64,000 nucleotides of DNA from the NCBI GenBank assembly GCA_903910445.1, contig CAIVZR010000056.1, positions 38,244 through 102,243 on the forward strand, read 5' to 3'. This DNA is from an uncultured Bacteroidota bacterium. Lineage in GTDB: Bacteria; Bacteroidota; Bacteroidia; UKL13-3. Position numbers and translations under genes: made by a program. The notes under the pieces were generated by a model that did no database searches, had not been told where the DNA came from, and was given only the letters and a program-made list of their open reading frames with translations. Below are positions 7,978-17,997 of the stretch, piece by piece; the stretch's first letter is position 1; each line of letters starts with the position of its first letter.

Positions 7978-9460
7978 GAGCTTTTAAGGAATCTAATCGA
8001 TAGGCAAAAATATCGTTTTCGTGACGCAATAACGTAGCATGAAATTTATTTAGCATCAGATCTTGTAAATTTGTCTCAAACAACATCACCGAGTCGTTTA
8101 CTTGTAATTCATCGTAGGTGATTGTGCCTACACGTTGCCCCCGGTTTTGCATCTGCTTTAAGTAAAACGAATGATGTGGTGCATAGCCTCCACCTGAAAG
8201 GAAATGATATCCAGTTAAGTTGAGTTGCTCTCTATTCGCCATTTGCAGATAGGTTGCCATGGTATAAAAATATTTCTCTTGATATTCTTCATCCGAGTGA
8301 TAAATACGTGGCATTAATTTCACTCCTCCGAATACTCCAAAACCCAATACCATCAATATTAACAGAGCAGGTTTCATCACACTGCTTTTTTGTCGTTTCT
8401 CCCACAGTTGATTGAGATAATAAAAGAACCCAGCACAAATTAAAACAACGAAAATGTACGCAGGAGCATCATACCAAAATAATTTTGTTGCCGATAAACT
8501 AATAATTAATAGAAATCCAAAAAGGATGATAAAAGAAAACAGGATTATTTTTTTCACCTTTATATCTTCAATTAAAAAGTAAGAAATGAGTCCGGCTAAT
8601 ACAAAATACCAATAATACCGAAACCATTGATTGACACCATTGCTAATATAAAACAAAAAATCAGCATCATGTCCTTGGGCTGGCTTTAGATACATGGATT
8701 TCCATTCCGATTCCACCACCAAGTCCCAATAGCCGGGCTGTGCTTCATTTCGAATGATATAATAACCTACCACCAAAATCAAAAAGAGCAGTATCCCTAG
8801 GTAAGTATGCTTGTCTTTCAATAAAAACGTGAGTTTTTTTTGTGTGAGCGTGTAGATAAATAATGATGGAAAGAAAAGAAGCCCCGCCGTGCCCTTCATC
8901 AACACTGCCAATGCAAAAAATAAAAAGGTGCTATATAAAAACACACGCTTCTGATTGTCTAAAAAAATAAAATACGTTAAGGCACCTAGCCCAGTAAAAC
9001 AACCCAATGGCGCATCATAATCTCCTGTTCGAGCCACATGGGTTCGAATCAATGCCTCGCTCGTCAGTAATAAAATACCGCATAAAATGGCAATCCAATA
9101 ACTCTTAAAGTATTTCCAAGCAAAGAGCATCATTCCTATAGAAAGCAGCGAAGTGCATACAGCTGAAGGAAAGCGAATGGCAAATTCATTAACCCCAAAG
9201 AGTATCATACTCCAAACCTGCATCCAGATAAGCACTGCCGGTTTGGTTCCGAAGGTATCAGGAATCCCATCGAAGGTGGGAACCCAAAATTGCCGGCTCT
9301 GAAACATTTCATAAGCATTGTGGGCCTGACGGCCCTCATCCCAAATACGGATGGGTAACTTACCGAGTTCACTGAAACAAGGAAAGAGCGGTATTGCCAG
9401 AATTACCACAACCTGTAGGATGTGTATCAAGCTAATATTATTTTTTATCGTGCCTGGCAT
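7961..9460 (-). CDS. ArnT/PMT-like family 39 glycosyltransferase
   Basis: A 499-residue polytopic membrane protein, about 11-12 hydrophobic helices, with a C-terminal periplasmic part. The early luminal loop carries PIRIWDEGRQAHNAYEM, where the D-E pair is the catalytic/metal motif of GT39/GT83 enzymes that use polyprenyl-phosphate sugars. A second conserved region AFPS...R-P-SA (FAIRFPSAVCTSLL) follows. Such enzymes transfer a sugar to lipid A or to a surface glycan or protein; the acceptor is not predictable here. It is the first gene of a two-gene unit with the HD phosphohydrolase, which starts within its last codons. Confidence 0.82.
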   Translation of the reverse strand: MPGTIKNNISLIHILQVVVILAIPLFPCFSELGKLPIRIWDEGRQAHNAYEMFQSRQFWVPTFDGIPDTFGTKPAVLIWMQVWSMILFGVNEFAIRFPSAVCTSLLSIGMMLFAWKYFKSYWIAILCGILLLTSEALIRTHVARTGDYDAPLGCFTGLGALTYFIFLDNQKRVFLYSTFLFFALAVLMKGTAGLLFFPSLFIYTLTQKKLTFLLKDKHTYLGILLFLILVVGYYIIRNEAQPGYWDLVVESEWKSMYLKPAQGHDADFLFYISNGVNQWFRYYWYFVLAGLISYFLIEDIKVKKIILFSFIILFGFLLIISLSATKLFWYDAPAYIFVVLICAGFFYYLNQLWEKRQKSSVMKPALLILMVLGFGVFGGVKLMPRIYHSDEEYQEKYFYTMATYLQMANREQLNLTGYHFLSGGGYAPHHSFYLKQMQNRGQRVGTITYDELQVNDSVMLFETNLQDLMLNKFHATLLRHENDIFAYRLDSLKAHDTEK

Positions 9461-9527
9461 TTAATCGTAACAAAAAGAATCATTTAATCGTACAATACAA
9501 AAAATATTTTCTCAATTATTTCTTTCA

Positions 9528-9535
9528 TACCTTTG
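9528..9535 (+). promoter_or_regulatory. Bacteroidota -7 box upstream of porX
   Basis: TACCTTTG is an exact match to TAnnTTTG. The start codon of porX is at 9625, so the leader would be about 80 bases, long for this window. No clear TTTG lies at the -33 position. Confidence 0.45.
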
Positions 9536-9624
9536 CAAGTAACCCGCATGAAACACCTGTACCCTATTTTAAATTCAAATTTTCAATATCTTCTTTCGTT
9601 ACAGGTTTTAAATACTTTTTAATT

Positions 9625-11181
9625 ATGACTAAAATTCAACTGCTTTGGGCCGACGATGAAATCGATCTGCTGAAACCACATATCCTTTTTTTAACAGGAA
9701 AGGGTTACGAGCTTACCACTGTTACCAATGGGAAAGATGCATTAGAAGAATGCAAGAAACGAAGCTTCGATGCCATTCTACTCGACGAAAATATGCCTGG
9801 CATTAGTGGACTCGAAACACTAAATCAAATAAAAGGCATCAACCCCGATACTAAGGTAATTATGATTACCAAGAGTGAGGAGGAAAGCATTATGGAAGAT
9901 GCTATTGGAAGCAAGATTGATGATTATCTTATTAAGCCGGTGAACCCCAATCAAATTTTACTAAGCTTAAAAAAGATTTTAGATGGGAAACAATTGGTGA
10001 GTGAAAAAACCACAAGTAATTATATGCAGGAGTTTCGCCAAATAGGCATGACCATTCAAGACAAATTGAAATTCCAGGAATGGGCTGAAGTATATAAGAA
10101 GTTGGTGTTTTGGGAACTTGAATTGCAAAACAGTCAGGATAAAAGCATGGAGGAAATTTTATTAAGCCAAAAAACTGAAGCCAATAATAATTTCGCCAAG
10201 TTTATTGAAAAAAACTATGTGAACTTTTTTGTTAAACCCGATGCCGATGCGCCATTGATGAGTAATAATATTATGAAGCGTAATGTGTTTCCATTACTCG
10301 ATCAACCTGATCCGGTTTTCTTTATACTCATCGACAATTTACGATTCGACCAATGGAAAACCATACAACCTGAACTGGCTACCATTTTTAATTTGCAAGT
10401 AGAAGAAACCTACATGAGCATTTTACCTACTGCCACTCATTATTGCAGAAACAGTATTTTCAGCGGTTTGCTACCTTCGGAAATGGAGAAGCGTTTTCCT
10501 AACCTATGGCAAAATGAGGAAGATGAAGAAGGAAAAAACATGCATGAAGAAGAGTTCTTGCAAGCACAACTCAATACTTTTAACCGTAAAGACATCAAAA
10601 CCAGTTATACCAAAATAACCACCTTTGATGCAGGACGCGATTTGGTTGATAACGTGAACAATCTCTTTAAAAACAAGTTCAATATCATCGTTTACAATTT
10701 TGTAGATATTATTTCACATGCTCGCACTGAGATGAGTGTGATACGTGAATTGGCTGATGACGAAGCGGCTTACCGATCGCTTACCCTCAGTTGGTTCCGT
10801 CATTCGCCCTTATTCGAGGCACTTCAGAAAATTGCAGAGAAAAAAGTGAAGCTGGTGATTACAACCGATCATGGAAGTGTAAGAGTGCAGAATCCCGTAA
10901 AGATTATAGGAGATAAGAACACCAATAGCAATTTGCGTTATAAAACGGCCAAGAACTTGGCTTTCGATAAAGAAGAGGCATTTGAAATTAAGCACCCACA
11001 AGATGTATCCTTACCCATTTTGCACATGAGCAGCACCTATGCATTCGCACGTAATAATGATTTCTTTGCATACCCCAATAACTATAATTATTACGCTAAC
11101 TATTATCGTAATACTTTTCAGCATGGTGGTATCAGTATGGAGGAAATGATTGTACCGTTTGTGGTTATGCAGAGCAAATAA
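9625..11181 (+). CDS. porX: PorX, two-domain regulator of type IX secretion
   Basis: A 518-residue protein joining an N-terminal receiver to a C-terminal PglZ/alkaline-phosphatase-superfamily domain, the architecture of PorX, which with the kinase PorY controls T9SS expression and sliding/secretion functions. Receiver: DDE at 10-12, Asp54 in ILLDENMP and Lys104 in YLIKPV. The phosphatase-like part shows ILIDNLRFDQW (about 234-244, metal Asp), SILPTATHYCRN (265-276, with the nucleophile Thr at about 271), DIISHARTEM, TTDHGSVRVQ and QHGGISMEE, together a complete set of zinc ligands. This domain hydrolyses cyclic oligonucleotides in characterised relatives. PorY and the por structural genes are not in the window, but PorV-like and T9SS-substrate genes lie at 38108-43066. 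Confidence 0.95.
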   Translation: MTKIQLLWADDEIDLLKPHILFLTGKGYELTTVTNGKDALEECKKRSFDAILLDENMPGISGLETLNQIKGINPDTKVIMITKSEEESIMEDAIGSKIDDYLIKPVNPNQILLSLKKILDGKQLVSEKTTSNYMQEFRQIGMTIQDKLKFQEWAEVYKKLVFWELELQNSQDKSMEEILLSQKTEANNNFAKFIEKNYVNFFVKPDADAPLMSNNIMKRNVFPLLDQPDPVFFILIDNLRFDQWKTIQPELATIFNLQVEETYMSILPTATHYCRNSIFSGLLPSEMEKRFPNLWQNEEDEEGKNMHEEEFLQAQLNTFNRKDIKTSYTKITTFDAGRDLVDNVNNLFKNKFNIIVYNFVDIISHARTEMSVIRELADDEAAYRSLTLSWFRHSPLFEALQKIAEKKVKLVITTDHGSVRVQNPVKIIGDKNTNSNLRYKTAKNLAFDKEEAFEIKHPQDVSLPILHMSSTYAFARNNDFFAYPNNYNYYANYYRNTFQHGGISMEEMIVPFVVMQSK

Positions 11182-11186
11182 TACGA

Positions 11187-11876
11187 TCATGAAAGAGGGT
11201 AATCTCTCATATCATTGATTAATTTCATATCCAAACCATTTATATAGCTTGTTAGCTCCCGGGTAAAATCGTCGAGCGCATGTGCCGATTCTTTAATATA
11301 TGCAAGGATTGTAGCTAGTTCCTCTTCGGAATTTTCTTTGCTTTCAAGTAAATTTACCAAACCTACTAAATTGGTTACTGGCTGTCGTACATTATGAGAG
11401 ATCATAAATAGCATGTCCTCCAATTCCTTGATTCTACGATGTCGCTCATTCTCTGCCTGCTTTCTTTCATCTATTGAAAAACGCAAAGAGAAATATTGAA
11501 CTATGGTTCCATCATCATCTTTCAATGGAATGATAATGCTATGTAACCAAAAATAGGTACCGTCCTTGGCTTTACATTTCACTTCACCTTCCCATATATC
11601 ACCCTTTGTAATGGTTTGCCATAATTCTCGAAAAAAGTGTGGTGGGTGATGCCCCGAATTAACAATCTTATGTTTTTGTCCTAGCAATTCGTTTTCAGAA
11701 TATTTACTAATCTGACAAAATTTTTGATTCACGTAAATAATTACTCCTTGTGCATCTGTAATTGAACAAATAGTATGAAGGTCGAGCGCAAGCTTATAAG
11801 CGCCCAGCAAACGCACTAGTAATTTTCTTGAACTAGTATTCAAGTAGGTAGCAAATTTTATCATGTTTTGTTTCAA
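11187..11876 (-). CDS. PAS protein with a histidine-kinase dimerisation helix but no ATPase domain
   Basis: A 229-residue cytoplasmic protein. A PAS domain (about 30-140) shows the family pattern: ITDAQGVIIYVN, QISKYSENELLG, W-EGEVKCKAKDGTYFWL and a PAC-like IDERKQAENE. It is followed by a HisKA-like helix with His161 in ISHNVRQPVTNL and then about 65 helical residues. The protein stops there, so the catalytic HATPase domain is absent. It could be phosphorylated by another kinase, act as a dominant partner, or be the remnant of a longer kinase. It is convergent with porX, 5 bases apart, but a link to PorX is only positional. Confidence 0.8.
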   Translation of the reverse strand: MKQNMIKFATYLNTSSRKLLVRLLGAYKLALDLHTICSITDAQGVIIYVNQKFCQISKYSENELLGQKHKIVNSGHHPPHFFRELWQTITKGDIWEGEVKCKAKDGTYFWLHSIIIPLKDDDGTIVQYFSLRFSIDERKQAENERHRRIKELEDMLFMISHNVRQPVTNLVGLVNLLESKENSEEELATILAYIKESAHALDDFTRELTSYINGLDMKLINDMRDYPLS

Positions 11877-11985
11877 TTGCCGTGAAAAGGCCTTTTTACA
11901 TTAGTTTTATGAAGCACTCGCTTTCAATACGATTTTACTTCTTCCCGAATTTACGTTAAATAAAGATGAAATAATCTTTTATTTT

Positions 11986-13206
11986 TTATTTTGTTTCAGA
12001 AATCAACTCGTGGGCATCGTCTCCACTAGGTATAATTGTGAATTTCTGCTTTATTCTCAAGAAATAGGATTCGTAATAATAATACGATAACCAAGAGAAT
12101 AAAATAGTACCCGAAATAAAGATTGAATAAAATAGTATTAGGTCAAGTATACTTGAACCTGTTCCCCAACCTTGTTTATAAAAATAATAAATCAAGAAAT
12201 AGATAAAAGGATGGTATAGATATAAACCATAAGAGATGCTCCCCAGTCGGTTTAACCAGGAAAATTCCAAGTTTAAAACACTGCTAGTATTGGAAGATAC
12301 ATTTAAGATTAGAATCAGAAATAAGACTCCATATATATCATGCGTTATAAAGCCAAAGGTTATTCCAAAACAAAGCAATAAAAAAAGTAGAATGTACGAA
12401 GTAATTTGAATGGACTTTTGATACAAAAATGCTAGAACCCGTTCTTTCTTTTCGATAATGAAATAGGCTCCCAGCCCGCCAATAGCCATACAATCGACCC
12501 GAAACCAAACAAAAAACTTACTGATTGCTTCACATATCATCCAACTGGTTTTGTTGAATTCGGTGAGAGGATGAAAGTTATTCCATTGAGCAAAGCCAAA
12601 GCGCAATAACATATTTATAACAATAATGATGATTGCCATTTTTAGAAATTTACTTGAAAACCAGTTCATCAAAAATGGCCAGATCAAATAAAATTGCTCT
12701 TCCACTCCCACACTCCACAAATGATTTATTACACCTGCATCAAAGATGATTGCTTTCACAAAATCACCAAGAAATAAAGCAAAGAGTCCTAGTTTTAGCC
12801 AAGGATAGGTTTGGGTAAATTCATGGGTGTGCGCATCCAAGTATGGAAAAATAAAAAACCCAATACCCAATGCTAAAAAATAAGCTGGCCATATTCTAAG
12901 TATTCTTCGAATAATAAAACTCCCAGTTTTTATTTTTTGAATTTTTTGCTTCTCGGAAAATAAAAGAAACGTGATTAAGAACCCGCTTAAAACAAAAAAC
13001 AGGGTAACTCCCAATCCTCCCAAATCGCTTTTTATAAATGACGTGCTAAAACCAAACTCCTTCACCAACGGGAAGGTATGCGATATCATCACCACAAATG
13101 CAGCAATAAAACGAATTCCATTTAATGAAGGAAAGTATATTTTGTTCGACAAGACTATTGATGATAATAACAAAATCAAATTAACATAAAAAGAATGATA
13201 GCGCAT
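11986..13206 (-). CDS. Acyltransferase family 3 membrane protein (OafA/YrhL type)
   Basis: A roughly 400-residue integral membrane protein with about ten helices. Typical family motifs are present: FPSLNGIRFIAAFVVMISH (the first-helix His), GGLGVTLFFVLSGFLIT, RRILRIWPAYF and the NHLWSVGVEEQFYLIWP loop. Family members transfer O-acetyl or other acyl groups onto sugars of surface polysaccharides. The ATG at 13206 adds about 18 hydrophobic residues before the usual family start; a TTG at 13152 would give a start exactly parallel to the paralogue at 17998 (MSNK-FP-LNG), and I think it at least as likely. It is one of three such genes within 7 kb. Confidence 0.88.
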   Translation of the reverse strand: MRYHSFYVNLILLLSSIVLSNKIYFPSLNGIRFIAAFVVMISHTFPLVKEFGFSTSFIKSDLGGLGVTLFFVLSGFLITFLLFSEKQKIQKIKTGSFIIRRILRIWPAYFLALGIGFFIFPYLDAHTHEFTQTYPWLKLGLFALFLGDFVKAIIFDAGVINHLWSVGVEEQFYLIWPFLMNWFSSKFLKMAIIIIVINMLLRFGFAQWNNFHPLTEFNKTSWMICEAISKFFVWFRVDCMAIGGLGAYFIIEKKERVLAFLYQKSIQITSYILLFLLLCFGITFGFITHDIYGVLFLILILNVSSNTSSVLNLEFSWLNRLGSISYGLYLYHPFIYFLIYYFYKQGWGTGSSILDLILFYSIFISGTILFSWLSYYYYESYFLRIKQKFTIIPSGDDAHELISETK

Positions 13207-13324
13207 AGTAGCCCATATCTAATTTTTTCTTTCTAAAATTTATAATAATATCTCATATCATTTAAGGCACTCAAATACTTATCTATTTTTTACATCTTTG
13301 CCCAACTATTTAAGAAATCAAATC

Positions 13325-14491
13325 ATGCATAAGAAAATTTTATTACTGGGCTCGGGTGAATTGGGAAAAGAATTCGTGATTGCTTGCCAGCGATTAGGTC
13401 AATATATTATTGCCTGCGATTCTTATGCAGGAGCACCCGCGATGCAGGTATCCCATGAATTTGAGATATTCAATATGCTTGATGGAGATGCGCTCGACGC
13501 TGTGGTGGCCAAGCACCAACCCGATTTGATTGTACCGGAAATTGAGGCGATTCGCACCGAACGCTTTTACGATTATGAGAAGCAAGGCATACAAGTGGTA
13601 CCCTCGGCACGTGCTGCTAATTTCACCATGAACAGAAGGGCCATTCGCGATTTAGCAGCCATGGAATTGAAACTTCGTACCGCGAAATATTTTTATGCTG
13701 ATAACTGGAACGATTTTACTGAAGCGGTTAATAATATTGGATTACCCTGTGTTATAAAACCATTGATGAGCTCATCAGGAAAAGGACAGAGTTTAATAAA
13801 AACTAATGAAGAAATGGAACATGCCTGGCAATACGCCATGGATGGAAGCAGGGGCGACTTGAAAGTTGTTATCGTAGAACAATTTATTAAGTTTCATACG
13901 GAGATAACGCTACTTACTGTAACTCAAAAAAACGGACCCACCTTATTTTGTCCGCCCATTGGCCACCGCCAGGAACGTGGCGATTATATGGAAAGCTGGC
14001 AACCCTGCCCCATGACCGAAACCGACCTCAACGATGCCCGCGAGATGGCAGCCAAAGTAACGCAAGCCTTGGGCGGAGCAGGTATTTGGGGTGTCGAATT
14101 TTTCCTCACCAGCGAAGGGGTTTATTTCAGTGAGCTTTCACCAAGGCCGCATGATACCGGCATGGTGACACTAGCTAATTCGCAAAACTTTAACGAATTC
14201 GAATTGCATGCCCGTGCGGTATTAGGCTTACCTATTCCCGAAATTTCTCTTGAAAGAGCCGCCGCCAGTGCAGTGATTTTAGCGAAAGCTGGTGGTGATG
14301 ACTATCCAACTTATGATGGGCTTGAAAAAGCAGCATCCATTGCTCATACCGACATTAAAATATTTGGAAAACCAACCACTCGAAAATATCGCCGAATGGG
14401 TGTGGCATTGGCCTACGGAGCTCCAAATTCAGATACTAACGAATTACGTAAAAAAGCATTTGATACCGCTTCACTTATAAAGGTTTCGTAA
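13325..14491 (+). CDS. purT: Formate-dependent phosphoribosylglycinamide formyltransferase
   Basis: A 388-residue ATP-grasp enzyme that makes formyl-GAR from GAR, formate and ATP in the third step of purine synthesis, replacing the folate-dependent PurN. Features: N-terminal Rossmann-like [24 protein letters not shown], the ATP-grasp loop [34 protein letters not shown] and [13 protein letters not shown] with LH-R-LGLP-P near the end. Length is close to the E. coli protein. The start is set at ATG 13325, because the frame upstream (to a TTG at 13298) is not part of the conserved protein and overlaps a promoter-like CATCTTTG (13293-13300, one mismatch to TAnnTTTG). Confidence 0.95.
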   Translation: MHKKILLLGSGELGKEFVIACQRLGQYIIACDSYAGAPAMQVSHEFEIFNMLDGDALDAVVAKHQPDLIVPEIEAIRTERFYDYEKQGIQVVPSARAANFTMNRRAIRDLAAMELKLRTAKYFYADNWNDFTEAVNNIGLPCVIKPLMSSSGKGQSLIKTNEEMEHAWQYAMDGSRGDLKVVIVEQFIKFHTEITLLTVTQKNGPTLFCPPIGHRQERGDYMESWQPCPMTETDLNDAREMAAKVTQALGGAGIWGVEFFLTSEGVYFSELSPRPHDTGMVTLANSQNFNEFELHARAVLGLPIPEISLERAAASAVILAKAGGDDYPTYDGLEKAASIAHTDIKIFGKPTTRKYRRMGVALAYGAPNSDTNELRKKAFDTASLIKVS

Positions 14492-14517
14492 TTTTTTTCT
14501 AAATACTTGCGCTAATT

Positions 14518-15573
14518 TTATGCGGCTCTTGCTGGAAGCCCAGTCATCCTTCTGAGCCATGCATTCATCATTTTCCCCAATGGAATTTCAATGAGATAGG
14601 TTATTGCGGCTGCCAAACTAACCGTGATGAATAATGCAATACCTGAAGCAATCCAAAAATTAAAATCCAGGTATTTAATAAGTCCTGGTATGATTACTTC
14701 GGCACTGATATATTGATGAATTAGATAGATTGCAAATGAAATTTTCCCAAAGAACAAGGTGTATTTATTAACCAAAAAACCCAGCATTTTTAAGGAGAAT
14801 AGGATAAAGAGCAGGTAGAAAAATGCAAGTACAAAAGTATAATGATATAGGGTAATTCGAGATGCACTTTGTCCTCCATTATCGAAGAGAAGCAGCTGGG
14901 CTATATAACAACAAAGCAGGAAGAAATAATATCCTATATGTTGTCCCGGGTTATAGGATTCGGTTACTAGTTTATAAAAAACAATTCCAGATAGAAATAA
15001 TGGAAGGTGATTTATAAGCGGGAATCCTTGATGAATCAACATTAAATTAGGGTATAATGGCTCCAGCCAAAGATCATTAAGAATGATAAATACAATCATT
15101 ATGACTCCAAAAGGAATAAATGCATTTAACTTCCTGGTGGCGAAAAAAAGTGCAATAAGTAAATAGAATAACATCTCCACAATCATGGTCCAATAAGGTC
15201 CATCGATATCTTTGATATTCAGGTAAAATTGAAACATCGTTAAGTTCCCCAGCAAATCCAACAAACTGGGTACCGCCTTAGATGGCATGTAGAATCCTAC
15301 AATTATTTGCATTAAAAAGGTTATCATTACACAGGTCCAATAGGTGGGATAAAGCCTGGAAATTCGATTCACCAAAAATTCTTTTGTTGAGCTCACTTTC
15401 GTGATACTCATAAAAATCACAAACCCACTAATGATGAAAAACAAATCAACCCCAGCCACCCCATATTTAAAGCCATATTCAGCCTGGCTTCTTCCCATAG
15501 TAAAATGGAAAAAGACGACCAGTAAAGAAGCCACCCCTCGCAATGCATCAAGCTCCCTAAATCTTACATTCAT
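14518..15573 (-). CDS. Acyltransferase family 3 membrane protein
   Basis: A 351-residue polytopic protein with about ten hydrophobic helices. It starts directly at the family motif (RELDALRGVASLLVVFFHF, with the conserved Arg and His), followed by GVAGVDLFFIISGFVI and RISRLYPTYW. PYWTMIVEMLFYLL takes the place of the usual W-(S/T)-x-x-x-E-x-x-F-Y motif. It probably O-acylates a cell-surface sugar. It is more distant from the other two family-3 genes here than they are from each other, being of the LDALRG subtype rather than the FP-LNGIRF subtype. It stands alone, convergent with purT and divergent from purL. Confidence 0.88.
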   Translation of the reverse strand: MNVRFRELDALRGVASLLVVFFHFTMGRSQAEYGFKYGVAGVDLFFIISGFVIFMSITKVSSTKEFLVNRISRLYPTYWTCVMITFLMQIIVGFYMPSKAVPSLLDLLGNLTMFQFYLNIKDIDGPYWTMIVEMLFYLLIALFFATRKLNAFIPFGVIMIVFIILNDLWLEPLYPNLMLIHQGFPLINHLPLFLSGIVFYKLVTESYNPGQHIGYYFFLLCCYIAQLLLFDNGGQSASRITLYHYTFVLAFFYLLFILFSLKMLGFLVNKYTLFFGKISFAIYLIHQYISAEVIIPGLIKYLDFNFWIASGIALFITVSLAAAITYLIEIPLGKMMNAWLRRMTGLPARAA

Positions 15574-15764
15574 TCCTTAGTTTTATATAATAGCATTGAA
15601 TTTTTAAACTTTTTTTATCAGTTTTTCTAGCATTCAAAGATATTACAGGAAATGAAACTCCCCCGAAATTAAATTTGAAGCCATTAACTATAAAAATTCA
15701 GTTTATCTTTCCTCAATTCATTAACACTATCGGGCATTATTTTCAAAAATGTTACCTTCGCGGC

Positions 15765-17987
15765 ATGTCTTCAACCTCTGTGCAAATAGCAACCGTAGAA
15801 CAAGCCCAACAATTGGGTCTTCGTCCTGATGAATTTGATAAAATAACCGAGATTCTCGGAAGAACACCCAACTTTACCGAACTCAGTATTTATAGCGTTA
15901 TGTGGAGCGAACACTGCAGCTATAAGAACAGTATCGTATGGCTTAAAACCCTTCCAAAAAAAGGTGAAAAAATGCTTGCTGAAGCCGGGGAGGAAAATGC
16001 TGGTTTGATTGATATTGGCGGAGGTCTGGCGGTTTGTTTCAAAATTGAATCACACAACCACCCGAGTGCTATTGAGCCTTATCAAGGTGCTGCCACAGGT
16101 GTTGGAGGAATCAACCGTGATATTTTTACTATGGGGGCACGTCCAATTGCCCAGTTAAACTCATTGCGTTTTGGAAAACTTACCGAAGATAAAACCAAAT
16201 GGTTATTGAAAGGTGTTGTGAAAGGAATTGGCGATTACGGCAATGCCTTTGGAATTCCTACGGTAGGTGGTGAGGTATATTTCGACGAGTGCTACCATGT
16301 GAACCCATTGGTGAATGCTATGAGTGTGGGAATTGCAAAAGTTGGAAAAACTGCGAGCGCCACTTCTTATGGAGTAGGCAACCCAGTTTATATCATTGGA
16401 TCAGCCACTGGAAAGGATGGAATTCACGGCGCTTCATTTGCTTCAAAAGATATTACTGAAGATAGCGCGAAAGACTTACCAAGCGTGCAAGTGGGCGACC
16501 CATTCGCAGAAAAGCTTTTATTAGAAGCTACTTTAGAAATTATCGAAACAGGCGCTACCATTGGCATTCAGGATATGGGAGCTGCAGGTATCACTTGTTC
16601 TACCAGTGAAATGAGTGCAAAGGGCGAGCATGGTATGATTATCTATCTCGACAAAGTGCCTATGCGTCAGAAAGGAATGGTTCCTTTCGAAATATTATTA
16701 AGCGAAAGTCAAGAGCGTATGCTCATGGTAATTAAGAAAGGACGTGAAGCAGAAGTAGAAAACATCCTTCGCAAATGGGATATATCATACGCTGAAATTG
16801 GTGAAGTGACTGCGGGTGACCGATTGGTATATTATTTTAATAATGAATTGGTAGCCGATGTTCCAGCTCAAAGTTTGGTACTTGGAGGTGGTGCTCCGGT
16901 GTATCATCGTGAATATACTACCCCAGGCTATTTTGCTGAAATTGCAAAATTCAATCCGAGTGATATTCCATTACCCGAAAACTTGGTAGAAGTTGCCGAG
17001 TTTTTATTGAAGCATCCAAATATTGCCAGCAAACGCTGGGTATACAATCAATACGATAGTATGGTTGGAACCATTACCCAGACTACCAATCAACCATCTG
17101 ATGCGGGTGTGGTTAAGGTAAGAGATACCGACAAATCACTGGCCATGAGTGTGGATTGCAATAGCCGTTTTGTATTCGCCGATCCTGAAGTAGGTGGCAT
17201 GATTGCAGTGGCTGAATGCGCAAGAAATATTGTATGCGCCGGTGGCGACCCCGCTGCCATTACCAACTGCCTCAATTTTGGCAATCCATACAACCCCGAA
17301 GTTTATTATCAATTTGTACATGCCATAAAAGGTATCAGTGCCGCTTGCTTGAAATTCAATACCCCTGTTACAGGAGGTAATGTAAGTTTCTATAATCAAA
17401 GCAGTGATAATGATGCCGTATTCCCAACTCCTACCATTGGTATGATTGGTATTATTGAAGATGGCAGAAAGCACACCACCTTAGGCTTTCGTAATGAAGC
17501 CGATGTTATCGTCATGGTGGGCGATACCAGAAACGATTTTAATTCGTCGCATTATATTGCACATTATCATAATATAAAATACTCACCTGCTCCTTTTTTC
17601 AATTTAGATGAAGAGTATGATGTGCAAAGAGCAACCCTCAATTTAATTAAAAGCGGGTTGGTTGAAAGTGCGCATGATGTAAGTGAAGGTGGACTTTTTG
17701 TTACGCTTTGCGAAAGTGCATTCGTAAATAATTTAGGGTTCACCGTAGGGATTACCGATGGCTACCGAATGGATGTTTCATTGTTTGGAGAAAGTCAAAG
17801 TCGTATTATCCTGAGTGTACGCCCAGACAATATCGACGAGGTGATGGCTGCCCTTCAAGGCGTTCCTCATTGCATCTTAGGTAGCGTTACTGGTTCAGAA
17901 GCCTTAGTAAATGGCGATAGCTTTGGAAGCATTGAGCATTTGAAGTCATTGCATCTTACCTCAATAGAAAACATGTTGACGAATTAA
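15765..17987 (+). CDS. purL: Phosphoribosylformylglycinamidine synthase subunit PurL (small type)
   Basis: A 740-residue enzyme that converts FGAR, ATP and glutamine-derived ammonia to FGAM. Its length and domain order match the small PurL that works with separate PurS and PurQ subunits, neither of which is in this window. Motifs: MWSEHCSYKNS, the ATP/metal signature SHNHPSAIEPYQGAATGVGG, two AIRS-like halves, GGEVYFDECYHVNP, and DMGAAGITCSTSE in the first half with AHDVSEGGL in the second. The start is placed at ATG 15765; 30 additional in-frame residues upstream look non-homologous. The gene is followed after 10 bases by an acyltransferase gene that is probably carried on the same transcript. 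Confidence 0.96.
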   Translation: MSSTSVQIATVEQAQQLGLRPDEFDKITEILGRTPNFTELSIYSVMWSEHCSYKNSIVWLKTLPKKGEKMLAEAGEENAGLIDIGGGLAVCFKIESHNHPSAIEPYQGAATGVGGINRDIFTMGARPIAQLNSLRFGKLTEDKTKWLLKGVVKGIGDYGNAFGIPTVGGEVYFDECYHVNPLVNAMSVGIAKVGKTASATSYGVGNPVYIIGSATGKDGIHGASFASKDITEDSAKDLPSVQVGDPFAEKLLLEATLEIIETGATIGIQDMGAAGITCSTSEMSAKGEHGMIIYLDKVPMRQKGMVPFEILLSESQERMLMVIKKGREAEVENILRKWDISYAEIGEVTAGDRLVYYFNNELVADVPAQSLVLGGGAPVYHREYTTPGYFAEIAKFNPSDIPLPENLVEVAEFLLKHPNIASKRWVYNQYDSMVGTITQTTNQPSDAGVVKVRDTDKSLAMSVDCNSRFVFADPEVGGMIAVAECARNIVCAGGDPAAITNCLNFGNPYNPEVYYQFVHAIKGISAACLKFNTPVTGGNVSFYNQSSDNDAVFPTPTIGMIGIIEDGRKHTTLGFRNEADVIVMVGDTRNDFNSSHYIAHYHNIKYSPAPFFNLDEEYDVQRATLNLIKSGLVESAHDVSEGGLFVTLCESAFVNNLGFTVGITDGYRMDVSLFGESQSRIILSVRPDNIDEVMAALQGVPHCILGSVTGSEALVNGDSFGSIEHLKSLHLTSIENMLTN

Positions 17988-17997
17988 TCAAGAGCTC

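Noticed and set aside
9555..9606. Inverted repeat ACCTGTA/TACAGGT in the porX leader
   Set aside because: Only 7-base arms with a 38-base loop; this can arise by chance and I see no riboswitch features.
15675..15764. A 30-codon upstream extension of purL
   Set aside because: The sequence before MSSTSVQ is not conserved in the family, and a promoter-like TACCTTCG (15753-15760) lies inside it.
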